Assembly: GCF_007995065.1 (NCBI RefSeq)
Contig: NZ_VOQR01000001.1
Location: 1,429,001-1,493,000 of the forward strand
DNA from: Sphingomonas ginsenosidivorax
Lineage (GTDB): Bacteria; Pseudomonadota; Alphaproteobacteria; Sphingomonadales; Sphingomonadaceae
Length of the DNA stretch: 64,000 bases
Reading direction: 5' to 3'
A program made the position numbers and the translations under genes. This document shows positions 26,450 to 38,948 of this stretch, piece after piece (within the stretch, counting starts at the first letter, position 1; the number at the start of each line of letters is the position of its first letter). Below the pieces are notes generated by a model. The model saw only the letters and a program-made list of their open reading frames with translations. It did not search any database and was not told where the DNA came from.

Positions 26450-27916
26450 TCACTCCGTTGTTTCTTTCGATTGCTCGACCGGAACGTGAAGCTTGGTGAG
26501 CGGACGGACCGCCTGATCGACCAACGGAGGGGCATCGATCGCCTTGCCGCCGGCGTCGACGTCGTAGGCCTCCAGGCGTCGAGCCGACGTCAGAACCTGA
26601 CTTTCGAGACTGCCTACGAACGAATTATAGGCATTCATCGCTGTGCCTAGATTCTTGCCAAGCTTCGAAACATGCTCGCCCATCGTGGCCAGCCGCTGGT
26701 ACAGTTCCCTGCCAAGTTTCGCGATGTCGCGCGCCTGGCGTTCCATGCTTTCCTGACGCCAAACACCTTCGACGGTCCGGGCGATCGCGACCAGGTTGGT
26801 CGGTGTTGCCAGCAAAACCCGACGGTTAAAGGCGTAATCCCACAGCTCCCGGTCGAACTCGAGCGCCGCTGTCAGAAAATGCTCCCCGGGAATAAACATC
26901 ACGACATATTCGGGCGCGCTGTCGAATTGGCTCCAATAGGATTTGTTGCCCAGAGCCGTGACGTGGTTTTTAACGGACGCCGCATGCATCGAAAGGCCGC
27001 GTTGCCGCTCGACTTCGTCCACCGAGTCGAACGCATCCTGGTACGCATTCAGCGAAACCTTCGCGTCGATGATCAGCGATTTGCCGCCAGGGATCCGAAC
27101 GACGGCGTCAGGACGGAGCCTGCCCCCGTCCCCGTCGGCGACGCTCACCTCCATGGCGAAGTCCGTGTGCTCGCTCAGCCCGCACGTCTCGAGCACATTT
27201 CGAAGCTGCTGCTCCCCCCACCGGCCCCTGGCCTTCGGCGCGTTCCGCAACGAATTGACCAGCTTCGCAGCTTCGGTGCTCACTTTCTCCTGCCCGAGAC
27301 GCATCTGCTCGATCTGGCCCTTGAGGTCACCAAAGGCATCGCGCCGATCGGCTTCGACCTTCGCCACCCCCTGCTCGTATCGCTGAAGGCGTTCGCTCAC
27401 CGGCTGCAGCAGCGATTCCAGCTTCTGTCCTGCCGCTTCCTCAGACTGCCGGAAACGGGCATCGGCGCGTTCCAGGAAGTTCTTCTGTGCGACATCGAGC
27501 GCTTTGACCGCGGCGGCGTCGAACTGCATCGCAACGGTTTCCCTCATATCGCGAAGCTGCTCGAGCGTTGTCAGATGGGCTGCCTGTCGTTCTTCCGACT
27601 GCGCTCGAAGCGTAGCCAGTTCCTGCTTCACGATATCGCGATCCGCGCGGATCGTGGTCAGATCAGTGCGTAGCCGGTCCGCCTCGCCCGTCCGTTCGGC
27701 GTGCTGCGCGCGGAGCGTGGCGAGGGCCTGCAGCGCGTCGTTGCGCTCGCGCTCGACAGCGTCGCGCGCAGTGCGGATCAGGTCGGCATCGGCGGCGCGT
27801 GTCTTCGCTACGGCGAGGTCGCTGGCGAGCGCCTGTCCCTTGCGCGACGCGATCAGCCAGCCGACCAACAGGCCGAGCGCGAGCGCCAGGATGGCGACGG
27901 CGACGATCTCAACCAC
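26450..27916 (-). CDS. rmuC: DNA recombination protein RmuC
   Basis: Membrane-anchored nuclease-fold protein of 488 residues that limits inversions between short inverted repeats. The start is taken as the GTG at 27916, so the protein opens directly with its membrane helix (VVEIVAVAILALALGLLVGW), as E. coli RmuC does; an ATG at 28000 would add 28 residues with no ribosome-binding site. A long coiled coil spans about 30-190. The conserved RmuC domain follows, with KARGRWGEQQLRNVLETCGL, RPDAVVRIPGGKSLIIDAKVS, YVVMFIPGEHFLTAALEFD and ATPTNLVAIARTVEGVWRQE (key parts). It is 196 bases from the divergent glycosyltransferase start. Confidence 0.93.
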   Translation of the reverse strand: MVEIVAVAILALALGLLVGWLIASRKGQALASDLAVAKTRAADADLIRTARDAVERERNDALQALATLRAQHAERTGEADRLRTDLTTIRADRDIVKQELATLRAQSEERQAAHLTTLEQLRDMRETVAMQFDAAAVKALDVAQKNFLERADARFRQSEEAAGQKLESLLQPVSERLQRYEQGVAKVEADRRDAFGDLKGQIEQMRLGQEKVSTEAAKLVNSLRNAPKARGRWGEQQLRNVLETCGLSEHTDFAMEVSVADGDGGRLRPDAVVRIPGGKSLIIDAKVSLNAYQDAFDSVDEVERQRGLSMHAASVKNHVTALGNKSYWSQFDSAPEYVVMFIPGEHFLTAALEFDRELWDYAFNRRVLLATPTNLVAIARTVEGVWRQESMERQARDIAKLGRELYQRLATMGEHVSKLGKNLGTAMNAYNSFVGSLESQVLTSARRLEAYDVDAGGKAIDAPPLVDQAVRPLTKLHVPVEQSKETTE

Positions 27917-28112
27917 GGCGTGCGCTCGCGCGAATGTTGCCAATGTTGAGACGCGAACGGTCGTTTGCGGTGCGTGTGTGAATTCCCATGGCCGGAACAT
28001 AGGACGAACGGCGCAGGTAGGACAGCCGAAAGATTCGCCCGGGGAGTGTGGATCCCTACAATAAGCGGGATTTAGTGGCGTACCGGCGCCGCGCCCGTTA
28101 TCCGCCCGAGCC

Positions 28113-29270
28113 ATGCTCCCGACCGATCTTCGAGTGGCGCTGTTCAGCGGCAATTACAATTATGTCCGCGACGGCGCGAACCAGGCGCTGAATCTGCTCG
28201 TCGGGCATCTGCTGTCGCGCGGCGTGACGGTGCGTGTCTATTCGCCCACCTCGAAGCGTCCTGCCTTTCCGCCGACCGGCGACCTGGTTGGGGTGCCGTC
28301 GCTGCCGCTGCCGGCCGGACGCGGCGAATACAAGATGGCGCGCGGGCTGCCCGCCGCGGTGCGCCGCGACCTCGACACGTTCGCGCCGAACATCGTGCAT
28401 GTCTCCGCCCCGGATTTTCTCGGCCACCGCGCGCTGACCTATGCCCGCGACAAGGGGCTGGCGTCGGTGGCGTCGCTGCACACGCGGTTCGAAACCTATT
28501 TCCGTTATTACCATATGGGCTTTTTCGAGCCGGTGATGGTCAAGATCCTGACGCGGTTCTACGACCGCGCCGATGCGGTCCTGGTGCCCGGCAAGGGGAT
28601 GGCCGACATCGTCCGCGAGTGGGGCGTGACGACGCCGGTCGGCATATGGTCGCGCGGCGTGAACCATGAGCGCTTCACGCCCGCGCGCCGCGATCTCGAC
28701 TGGCGGCGCGGGCTCGGCATCGGCGACGACGAGGTCGCGGTCGGGTTCCTCGGCCGGCTGGTCAAGGAAAAGGGGCTCGACGTCTTCGCGAACGTGGTCC
28801 GCACGCTGCGCGATCGGGGCGTCCCGCACAGGGTGCTGGTGATCGGCGAGGGACCGGCGCGCGACTGGTTCGCGGAGCAGGTGCCGGGTGCGGTCTTTGC
28901 GGGGTTCCAGTCGGGCGACGCGCTGGGCCGCGCGGTCGCGTCGATGGACGTGTTCTTCAACCCGTCCGTCACCGAGACGTTCGGCAATGTCACACTCGAG
29001 GCGATGGCGGCGGGCGTTCCCGTGGTCGCGGCGCGCGCGTCGGGCGCGATCGGGCTGATCGACGACGGCGTCACGGGGTTCCTGGTACCGCCGACCGAGA
29101 TCGGCGGCTATGCCGACGCGATCGCCCGGATCGTCACCGAACCCGGCCTGCGCACCAGTATGGGCCAGGCGGGGCACGCCAAGGCCGCCGGCTATCGATG
29201 GGACACGATCAACGAATCCGTGCTCGACGCCTATCTGGAAGTGATGACGCGGCGCGGCTGCCGACCATAG
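28113..29270 (+). CDS. GT4-family glycosyltransferase (mannosyltransferase-like)
   Basis: Cytoplasmic GT-B glycosyltransferase of 385 residues. The N-terminal acceptor domain begins VALFSGNYNYVRDGANQALN. The C-terminal donor domain has VGFLGRLVKEKGLDVF, VLVIGEGPARDWF and the nucleotide-sugar motif FFNPSVTETFGNVTLEAMAAG with the E-x7-E pair, then GVTGFLVPP. It is close to MgtA/GtfA-type enzymes that put mannose or glucose on glycolipids. It is alone, not in a polysaccharide cluster, which favours a glycolipid acceptor over capsule; that is inference. Confidence 0.92.
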   Translation: MLPTDLRVALFSGNYNYVRDGANQALNLLVGHLLSRGVTVRVYSPTSKRPAFPPTGDLVGVPSLPLPAGRGEYKMARGLPAAVRRDLDTFAPNIVHVSAPDFLGHRALTYARDKGLASVASLHTRFETYFRYYHMGFFEPVMVKILTRFYDRADAVLVPGKGMADIVREWGVTTPVGIWSRGVNHERFTPARRDLDWRRGLGIGDDEVAVGFLGRLVKEKGLDVFANVVRTLRDRGVPHRVLVIGEGPARDWFAEQVPGAVFAGFQSGDALGRAVASMDVFFNPSVTETFGNVTLEAMAAGVPVVAARASGAIGLIDDGVTGFLVPPTEIGGYADAIARIVTEPGLRTSMGQAGHAKAAGYRWDTINESVLDAYLEVMTRRGCRP

Positions 29271-29412
29271 CGAATGACCGGGCCGGGACCCGGCGGATCG
29301 GCCCGTCCGACCCGGCGGTGACCTTGGCGCATTCCGGTGTTCCGCGCTCTGGACCGCGGCTCGCGCCATCGCCATCTCGGCGGCCCGAGCCGGGGGGCTG
29401 GAGCGAAGACCT

Positions 29413-29703
29413 GTGTTCAAGACGATGTGGAATATGCCTGCCAAGCTCTTGCGGAAGACCGATACCGATGGGCCGACCGACGCCGAGCCGGTGGCCAGCG
29501 GATCGCTGGAGGACATGATCGCGGCGGCCGAGGCGATGGGCCCCGACGAAGCCAAGGACATGATCATCCGCTGCGTCGGCCGCGACCGGCCGATCACCTG
29601 GGCCGAGATCCGCGACCTGCGCCGGGCGGCCGAGCCGGCCCGACGGTTCGAGGGAACCACGCCGGTCGGTCGGCGCTTGGTAGGCATGCCCCATGGGGCC
29701 TGA
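29413..29703 (+). CDS. Hypothetical protein (96 aa)
   Basis: Small soluble protein starting at GTG 29413, with a GGAG box nine bases upstream. Composition is normal for a coding gene: acidic middle (GSLEDMIAAAEAMGPDEAKDM) and basic tail (ITWAEIRDLRRAAEPARRF). No recognised domain. It is 14 bases before another small gene on the same strand, so the two may be co-transcribed. Confidence 0.6.
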   Translation: MFKTMWNMPAKLLRKTDTDGPTDAEPVASGSLEDMIAAAEAMGPDEAKDMIIRCVGRDRPITWAEIRDLRRAAEPARRFEGTTPVGRRLVGMPHGA

Positions 29704-29717
29704 CATAAGGACCGAGC

Positions 29718-29987
29718 ATGACCGAAGCGACCTGGGGCGATGCGACCAAGACGCCCGATATCGACTGGACGATGAGCGCGGCGCTGGAGAATGTCGTGCG
29801 CGGCGGCGGTGACGTGCCCGAGGTGACCAACTTGCGCGCCGCCGTCGTCGCCTGGACGACGCTGGATCCCGAGCATCGCGACAAGGCCACGCTGTCGCCC
29901 GAGCGCCCCATCCTGCTGGACGGCGTCGCCGTGCCCGTCTTCCACGGCGATGCGATCGCCGCTCTGGTCGAACGGCTCCCCGCCTAG
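29718..29987 (+). CDS. Hypothetical protein (89 aa)
   Basis: Small soluble acidic protein ([57 protein letters not shown]). An AAGGACC-like box lies before the ATG. Codon use matches its neighbours. No known domain; probably a sphingomonad-restricted family. It precedes gyrA by 97 bases. Confidence 0.62.
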   Translation: MTEATWGDATKTPDIDWTMSAALENVVRGGGDVPEVTNLRAAVVAWTTLDPEHRDKATLSPERPILLDGVAVPVFHGDAIAALVERLPA

Positions 29988-30044
29988 CGCGGCTCCCTCG
30001 CGTACGCACGCGCGGGGGTGGTCAGGTCTGCCCCCCTCGGCTAG

Positions 30045-30060
30045 GGTGTGTCATCACACC
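30045..30060. promoter_or_regulatory. Short inverted repeat upstream of gyrA
   Basis: GGTGTG, TCAT, CACACC: a perfect six-base dyad ending 24 bases before the gyrA TTG. It could be an operator or an RNA hairpin in the gyrA leader. Seen only once, so its meaning is open. Confidence 0.3.
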
Positions 30061-30084
30061 GACACAAGCCGAAAGCATGCGAAT

Positions 30085-32846
<2,762 letters not shown>

Positions 32847-32850
<4 letters not shown>

Positions 32851-33194
32851 GCGACGCAATCGCGTACAAGGTCCTGACCGCGGCGCAGATGGCGACGCTC
32901 GAAGGCGGCAGCTTCGCGGGTGCGCCGGTCGATCTGGCGGATGGCTACATCCACCTGTCGACCGCGGCGCAGCTGACCGAGACGGTCGACAAGCATTTCG
33001 CGAGGCAGGACGACCTGCACGTCGCGGCAGTCGACCTCGAGGCGCTAGGCGATGCAGTGAAGTGGGAGGAGTCGCGCGGCGGCGCGCTGTTTCCGCATGT
33101 CTATGGCGGGCCGCTACTGCTGGAGACGGTGGTGGCCTATGGGCCGCTCGAGCGAGACGCCGATGGCAAGGTGAAGCTGCCCGTCGCGGGGTAA
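32847..33194 (+). CDS. DUF952-family protein
   Basis: Small cytoplasmic protein of 115 residues: YKVLTAAQM, then [20 protein letters not shown] and [16 protein letters not shown], the DUF952 hallmarks (IHLS and the FPH-YG stretch). Biochemical role unknown. The ATG overlaps the gyrA stop (32847-32850), so it is translated in step with gyrA. It ends 11 bases before a long palindrome. Confidence 0.88.
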
Positions 33195-33204
33195 GACTCC
33201 TCTC

Positions 33205-33329
33205 AATCCTCCCACGCCAGGGGGAGGTGGCACGCGCAGCGTGACGGAGGGGGCGGAAAGAGAAACATCCGTTCCGTGTCCGCCCCCTCCGACGCCTTCG
33301 GCGCCACCTCCCCCTGGCGGGGGAGGATT
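33205..33329. repeat. Long intergenic palindrome, family C (ATCCTCCC-GCCAGGGGGAGGTGG)
   Basis: Arms of about 50 bases at 33205-33256 and 33280-33329, differing mainly in the middle (CACGCGCAGCG against CGCCGAAGGCG). It lies between the convergent stops of DUF952 and the autotransporter, eight or so bases from each, so it could serve as a two-way transcription end. Confidence 0.82.
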
Positions 33330-33337
33330 TCTAGTCC

Positions 33338-36300
33338 TTACAACCCAACCTGCAACGTCGCGCGGAGCGACAGCGCGGCGCGGCCCTGCTGCTGTTCGGC
33401 GTTGAATTCACCGCCGATGCGATAGCCTTCCGACCCGCCGACCGCGCGGAGCTTGCCGACCCATCCGCTCGTGCGATCCTCGGGGGTCAGCGTGAAGGCT
33501 TCGCCGCCGTCGAACGACGCGGTCGTCGCGCCGAGGCCACCGCCGATCAGCTCGCGCCGACCGCCCTCGACCTCGACCCGGAACCAACCGCGCTCGGGAT
33601 CCAGCCCGCCGAAGTCGAGACCGACCGCTGCGCTGCCCGTGACCGCGAGCTCGTCGCTGCTGCGCGCGCGCACCGCGAGGTCGATCGCCTTGCCGCCGCC
33701 GGTCTCGGTGTAGGCGTCCTCCTTCAGCGTGTAATAATCGAGCGCGAGGACCGGGCGGAACACGAACCTGCCCTTGCCGCCGTCCCACGACACGCCGCCC
33801 GACGCCGAATAGAGCGTACCGTTCCAGTCACCCCGCGCCGTGCGTTCGACCGCCTCGCTGCCGATCGCACCGGTAAAGCGCCGCATGCCGTCGAACGCGA
33901 CCCTCGCGCCCGCGACGTGCGCATTGGCCTGCAGATCGCCCCAATGGCCACGCCAGTAACCAGCGAGTTCGTACTGCGCGGTGTTGACTTCGTTGGCGGT
34001 CCCGCCGTCGGCGTCGCGACCGTCGAGATAGGCGATCGACGTGCCGAAATTGCCGACCCCGGTCTTGTACTCGGCGCCGGCCGAGACCCCCCAGCCGCTG
34101 ACGTCGTAGCTGGCGGTGTCGCCCAGGCTCTTGGCGGTGCCGAACCCGACCTGCGTCACCCAATAGCCCCAATTGCCTTGGTCCTTGAACGGGCCGTGCG
34201 GATCGGCGAGCGAGCGGGCGACCGCGCGCGAACCCATCGTGACGGTCTCGAACGTGCCGCCGGCATGCTCGGGCAGCATCTGGCGCACCGATCCGCGGAA
34301 CACCTCGGCATCGGTGATGTTGAGGAACGAGCTGCCGACCTTCGCATCGGTGCCGAGCGCCTTATAGATCGCGTCATAGGCCGAGGCTTCGGAGCGGTTG
34401 AGGCCGAGCTCGCCTGACGTCTTGCGCAGGACGTCGACCGCGAGGTCGTTGCCCGTGCCCGTCGCGATGCTGCCCTTGTAGAGGAACGGCAGCACCGCGG
34501 TGGTCGCGGTGAGGTTCGACGCACCGGTCAGCGTGCCCGCGCGCAGGACGACATAGCGCCCCTCCGCATCGGTGATGCTGGCGAGCCGCAGCGCTAGCTT
34601 CGAATCCTTGTCGAACGACGCGGTGCCGGCGACCGTGATCAGCGTGCCAGTGCCGCCGGTCTTGTCGAGCGTGACGGCGAGCACCCCCTGCCCGCCGACC
34701 GACAGCGACGCGATCGAGGCTGCACCGGTGACGCCCAGCGTACCGCCCGTAACCGCGACCGCGAGGTTCGCCGCGTTCGCGATGCTGCCCGTGAAGCGCG
34801 ACGTACCCGCCAGCGTCAGCGTATCGCTGCCGCCGCCGAAATCCGCGGTGCCGGCGAAGCTCGACGTGCCGGCCAGCGCCACGGTGTCGTTGCCGGCACC
34901 GAAGATCGCGCCGCCGGTCATCGCGGCATCTCCGGACAGCGCGAGGCGATTATTGCCCGCGCCGAACCGCGCGGTGCCGGCGACGGTCCCGTCGGCGACG
35001 TCGAACAGGTCGTTGCCGGCACCGAAGCGCAGATCGCCCGCGATGCCCGGTGCGGCGATGCCGGCCGCCACCGCGGTCTGGCGGACGATGACGCCGGCAT
35101 TGTTCGCGGAGAGATCGATCGCGACGTTGCGCTCCGAGGTGGCGAGCGCGCCCGACGCGCTGATCACACCGCTATTCTCGACCAGCGAGACGCTGCCAGA
35201 GCGATCGAGAATGCCGTTGGCACTGCCATCAGCAGCCTGCGCAGTCGCGCGGATCGCGCCGCTGTTGCGGATCGTGCCGACCGTGGCGCCGGTGTCGACC
35301 AGAACTGCCGTCGTACGCGAGGCGGTCGTGCCGCCGCCCGACGCCGCGATGATCCCGGCGTTGCGGATTTCGGGCGTGCTCGCACCGCGGCCGACGCGGA
35401 GCGCAGTCGCGCTGGCACCGTTGGCGGTCGCCGAGACGGTGCCGTTGATGCCGATGCCGCCGGCGATCGTCACCGCGCCGCCAAGCCCGCCGATCGCGAG
35501 GCCGTTGCCTTCGATGCCGGCGTAGACACCGCTGCCTGCGATGCCGCCGTCGACGATGAGGCCGTAGCCCGTGCCGGTCCCGGCGACCGCGCCGATCGTC
35601 ACCGCGCGGGTCGCCGCGCCGATCTGCACGGCCGGCGCAGCCCCATAGCCGGTGATGACGGCGGAGCCTTCCTTGGCGTCCTCGATGCCGTCCTTGTCCT
35701 CATCATTGTCGGTGGTGCTGGCGTCCTTCGGGGGGACCGCGAAAACGATGCCGCCCGAGATGTTGCCGGCGACGACTAGCGCGGACCCACCCTTGAGCAG
35801 GTCGTCGGCGTCGAGCTTCGACGGATCGGCGGGCGGCTGGACATAGCGATAGCCGGTCGCGCCAATTGCGCCCTGCACCACCAGCGCGCCGGCGATGTCG
35901 CCATCGACCCGCGCGGCGACGGCGCCCTGCCCGATCGCGGCGATCGTGCCGGCGAGGCGGACGTTCCCGGTGACGTCGGCGATCCGCACCGCGGTCGATC
36001 CGTTGCCGGTGACCGAGGTCGTGCCGTCATGCGTGAACGCGCCGGTCAGTGGTCCGCCCAGCCAGATCCCGGCCGAGTTGTTGCCCTGCACGGTTACGCT
36101 GCCGCTGTTGACGATCGCGCCTGCATAGGCGCCGGACGTACGGATCCCGGTCCGGCCCGAACCTGCGGCGAACGGTCCGTCGAGATCGCCGTCCTTGTCG
36201 GTGTCCGTCGCGACATAGGTCTCGTCGAGGATGATCTTGCCGCTGTTGGTGATGCCGCCGCCGGTGCCGGCATTGGCGAGGAGTCCGGTCGCATTGTCGG

Positions 36301-36538
36301 CGTTGCTGATCTGGATCGTGCCTTCGTTGACGACCGCGTTGGCGCTGTCGACCGTCGCCGCGGTGCCGGCGGTCGGGACGACCGATCCGGTCGCGGTGAT
36401 CCGGATCGCGTCGGGGGCGCCCGCCTTGACGGTCGAGGTCCGGACCGGGTCGCTGCGCTTGGCGTCGATGACGGTCTGGGCATAAGCCGGCGCCGCGACG
36501 GCGAACAGGCAGGTGGTGGTCAGCAGGAGACGACGCAT
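33338..36538 (-). CDS. Autotransporter (type V secretion) protein
   Basis: Surface protein of 1066 residues. Signal peptide LLLTTTCLFAVAAPAYAQ. The passenger (about 30-770) is a repetitive Gly/Ala/Val/Thr beta-helix with many NSG and GAGND steps (NSGKIILDE, FGAGNDTVALAG, FGGGSDTLTLAG). It carries two Asp-rich loops, TDTDKDGDLDGP and DNDEDKDGIEDAKEG, that look like calcium-binding type-3 repeats. The C-terminal 280 residues are the autotransporter barrel (GNWGYWVTQVGFGTAKS, ALDYYTLKEDAY, ending LRATLQVGL). A GAGGG box precedes the ATG. It follows the TonB receptor stop by 58 bases on the same strand, so it is probably the last gene of the FecIR operon. The passenger function (adhesin or other) is unknown. 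Confidence 0.92.
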   Translation of the reverse strand: MRRLLLTTTCLFAVAAPAYAQTVIDAKRSDPVRTSTVKAGAPDAIRITATGSVVPTAGTAATVDSANAVVNEGTIQISNADNATGLLANAGTGGGITNSGKIILDETYVATDTDKDGDLDGPFAAGSGRTGIRTSGAYAGAIVNSGSVTVQGNNSAGIWLGGPLTGAFTHDGTTSVTGNGSTAVRIADVTGNVRLAGTIAAIGQGAVAARVDGDIAGALVVQGAIGATGYRYVQPPADPSKLDADDLLKGGSALVVAGNISGGIVFAVPPKDASTTDNDEDKDGIEDAKEGSAVITGYGAAPAVQIGAATRAVTIGAVAGTGTGYGLIVDGGIAGSGVYAGIEGNGLAIGGLGGAVTIAGGIGINGTVSATANGASATALRVGRGASTPEIRNAGIIAASGGGTTASRTTAVLVDTGATVGTIRNSGAIRATAQAADGSANGILDRSGSVSLVENSGVISASGALATSERNVAIDLSANNAGVIVRQTAVAAGIAAPGIAGDLRFGAGNDLFDVADGTVAGTARFGAGNNRLALSGDAAMTGGAIFGAGNDTVALAGTSSFAGTADFGGGSDTLTLAGTSRFTGSIANAANLAVAVTGGTLGVTGAASIASLSVGGQGVLAVTLDKTGGTGTLITVAGTASFDKDSKLALRLASITDAEGRYVVLRAGTLTGASNLTATTAVLPFLYKGSIATGTGNDLAVDVLRKTSGELGLNRSEASAYDAIYKALGTDAKVGSSFLNITDAEVFRGSVRQMLPEHAGGTFETVTMGSRAVARSLADPHGPFKDQGNWGYWVTQVGFGTAKSLGDTASYDVSGWGVSAGAEYKTGVGNFGTSIAYLDGRDADGGTANEVNTAQYELAGYWRGHWGDLQANAHVAGARVAFDGMRRFTGAIGSEAVERTARGDWNGTLYSASGGVSWDGGKGRFVFRPVLALDYYTLKEDAYTETGGGKAIDLAVRARSSDELAVTGSAAVGLDFGGLDPERGWFRVEVEGGRRELIGGGLGATTASFDGGEAFTLTPEDRTSGWVGKLRAVGGSEGYRIGGEFNAEQQQGRAALSLRATLQVGL

Positions 36539-36596
36539 ACGATACCCTCTTTGTTTTCAGAGGGAGGACGGAGACGTCGGGAGCGAACCTTAACCG

Positions 36597-38948
36597 CTAG
36601 AACGCGGCGTCGAGGCCGAGGCGCAGCGTGCGCGGTCGCTGGGGCGTGATCTGCCCCATGCCGAGCTGGAACGGCGTGCCGAGCGCGAAGCGGTTGCCGA
36701 CGCTGTCGAACAGGTTGGTCACCCCGAGCGTCAGGCCGAACGCCGGACGACCGATCCGCGCGGTCAGCGTGGTGTCGAGATAATCGCCCTGCTCTTCGCC
36801 GAGCACCGGGCCGACGCCGAGCCGCGACCGACCGACATAACGCGCCGCGCCATAGACGCGCAGGTCAAGATCGCCGGAGAGCGGGCGGCGGTAGTCCATC
36901 CCGACCCGGCCGGCATAGCGCGCGATATTGGGAACCTGGCTCATCCGCAGCAGCGCGAGAAACAAGGCGGCGCTCGGTTCGGTCACGCGGCTGTCGTTAT
37001 AGGTGAAGCCGGCATCCAGCGTGAGGCCCGCGACCGGTTGCCAGCCGCCGGTCGCCCCGAACGTCCAGATCCGGCCGTCGCCGATATTGGCGGTGCTGGG
37101 TAGCCCCGTAGCGTCGATGAAGTCGGCCTGGATATCGCACCAGATCGTGTGCGAGACGCTCGCCGAGACATAGACGTCGTCGGTCCCCGCAAGCCCGTAG
37201 CGCAACCCGCTTTCGAGCGTCCGGACGCGGTCGTTCTGGAAGCGGCGGACGAAATCGCCCTCGATCGCGAGCCCGCCCGGGCGAAACCCCTGCTGGTAGC
37301 GCGCGTAGAGCGACACTTTCGGCAGCACGGCGGCGATGACCGAGGCGGAGGGGAGGATACTGGTCTCGGTGCGATCTCCGGTGACCTGCGCGCGAGCCAG
37401 CACGGCGGCAGGGGCGAAGGCAGGCGCGACGTCCTCGCCACTCCCCGACAGCGCCGACCGTGTGGCGCGTGCGCCTGCGGTCGCGGTGAGGCCGGGCAGC
37501 AGCCGTACGCTCCCTTCACCGTACAGCGTCATCTCGTCGATGCGGTTGACGACGCCGGTCACGGGCGCGGAGGCATCGAGGGGGCCGAGCGAGCGCGACA
37601 GCCGCGTGCGGTTGTGCGTGAAGCTGGTACCGACCACCCATCCGAACCCGCTCGTCATCGGCCGCCACAACCGGGTCTCGTTCGCGATCAGCGTGGTGGC
37701 GTTGCGCTGCGCGAAGACGCGGGGTGCGCCGTCGGGGACCGTGGCGTCGTAGCGTTCGGTAAGGTCCTGGCCGACGATCCCGGTCGAGGAGCGCAGCTTG
37801 AGGGCGCCGATCCCTCCCGAGACGATGACCTGCCCCAGCGCGTAATCGGCAGCGAACCCCTGGCGGATCGCGCTCGACCGGGTCAGCGGGGGCGCGTTGC
37901 GGTCGGCATATTGGCTGTCGTCGCCGCGGGTGCGCTGGCCGACTGCGCCGACGTCGATCGTCCAGGCATTGCCCAGATCGACGCGAAGCATCGCCCGGCC
38001 GCCCGAGATGGTCGTGCGGTTCACGTCGTTCCGGTCGCGGACCGGGTTGTCGATATAGCCACCTTCGCTGACGCCGTAGCCGACGACGCGGAGCGCAGTC
38101 CGGTCGCCGAGCGGCACGTTGAGCGTTGCGCCGAGATCACCGCCCGGGTCGCCGTGCCACGTGGTCGCTACGCCGCCGACGATCGATCCCGACGCCGCGC
38201 CGAGTTCGGGCATGTTCGGCACCGTTCGGATGATCCCGCCCAGCGATCCCGCGCCGTACAGCGTGCCCTGCGGCCCTTCGAGCACCTCGACCGAGGCGAT
38301 GTCGTAGAGCCGCAAATCGGGGTCGGGCGCGTTGTAGCTCAGGCGAAGGTCGCCGAGATACTGGCCGACGGTCGTCTGGGTCGGGCCGGTAAAGCTGGAA
38401 TCCGCGATGCCCCGGATGAACAGCTTGTTACGGCCGGCGCCGAGATGCGTCGACGAGACGCTGGCGAGCCGCGCGACGATCGCGTCGGTGCCCCCTGCCC
38501 CGCCGAACGCGAGGTCGAGACCGTCGAGCAGCGCGACCTGCCCGGCGAAATCGCGCGCAGCGACGTCGCGCTTGCTGGCGGTGACGACGATATCGGGTCC
38601 CGGATCGGCGGGGGGAGCGACGGGGGCCACCGCGCTCCGTCGGACGACGGCAACGGGTGCCGCACGCCGGGGGACGAGCCGCCAGCCGATCGCACCCGCG
38701 GCGGTGACGTCTGCCCCCGCCGCGGACGCGAGCCGGTCGAGTGCGGCGCGCGCGCTCATGCGGCCACGGATCGCAGGGACGCGGCGGGCCCAGATCGCGG
38801 GATCGACGACGATGCTCGTTCCCGTCTGGCGGCCGAGCGCGAGCACCGCATCGCCCAGCCGGCCCGCGCGCAGATCGAGCGCCGGCTGGCCCGCCACGGC
38901 AGGCGCCGCGACGAGGGCGACGAAGGCGAACGGCACGAGGCGACGCAT
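36597..38948 (-). CDS. FecA-type TonB-dependent receptor with STN domain
   Basis: Outer-membrane signalling receptor of 783 residues. Signal peptide FAFVALVAAPAVAG, STN domain at about 22-90 (PALDLRAGRLGDAVLALGRQTG), TonB box DIVVTASKRD, plug (NKLFIRGIADSSF, IASVEVLEGPQGTLYGAGSLGG) and barrel ending LRLGLDAAF. The start is the ATG at 38948, which shares one base with the fecR-like stop (TGATG); a GTG one codon earlier is possible. Encoded in the order sigma, FecR, receptor, the reverse arrangement of the first system, where the receptor is divergent. Ligand unknown. Confidence 0.95.
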   Translation of the reverse strand: MRRLVPFAFVALVAAPAVAGQPALDLRAGRLGDAVLALGRQTGTSIVVDPAIWARRVPAIRGRMSARAALDRLASAAGADVTAAGAIGWRLVPRRAAPVAVVRRSAVAPVAPPADPGPDIVVTASKRDVAARDFAGQVALLDGLDLAFGGAGGTDAIVARLASVSSTHLGAGRNKLFIRGIADSSFTGPTQTTVGQYLGDLRLSYNAPDPDLRLYDIASVEVLEGPQGTLYGAGSLGGIIRTVPNMPELGAASGSIVGGVATTWHGDPGGDLGATLNVPLGDRTALRVVGYGVSEGGYIDNPVRDRNDVNRTTISGGRAMLRVDLGNAWTIDVGAVGQRTRGDDSQYADRNAPPLTRSSAIRQGFAADYALGQVIVSGGIGALKLRSSTGIVGQDLTERYDATVPDGAPRVFAQRNATTLIANETRLWRPMTSGFGWVVGTSFTHNRTRLSRSLGPLDASAPVTGVVNRIDEMTLYGEGSVRLLPGLTATAGARATRSALSGSGEDVAPAFAPAAVLARAQVTGDRTETSILPSASVIAAVLPKVSLYARYQQGFRPGGLAIEGDFVRRFQNDRVRTLESGLRYGLAGTDDVYVSASVSHTIWCDIQADFIDATGLPSTANIGDGRIWTFGATGGWQPVAGLTLDAGFTYNDSRVTEPSAALFLALLRMSQVPNIARYAGRVGMDYRRPLSGDLDLRVYGAARYVGRSRLGVGPVLGEEQGDYLDTTLTARIGRPAFGLTLGVTNLFDSVGNRFALGTPFQLGMGQITPQRPRTLRLGLDAAF

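Noticed and set aside
29950..30084. Upstream extension of gyrA
   Set aside because: It overlaps the end of the 89-residue gene in another frame and is not gyrase-like; TTG 30085 fits the family N-terminus.
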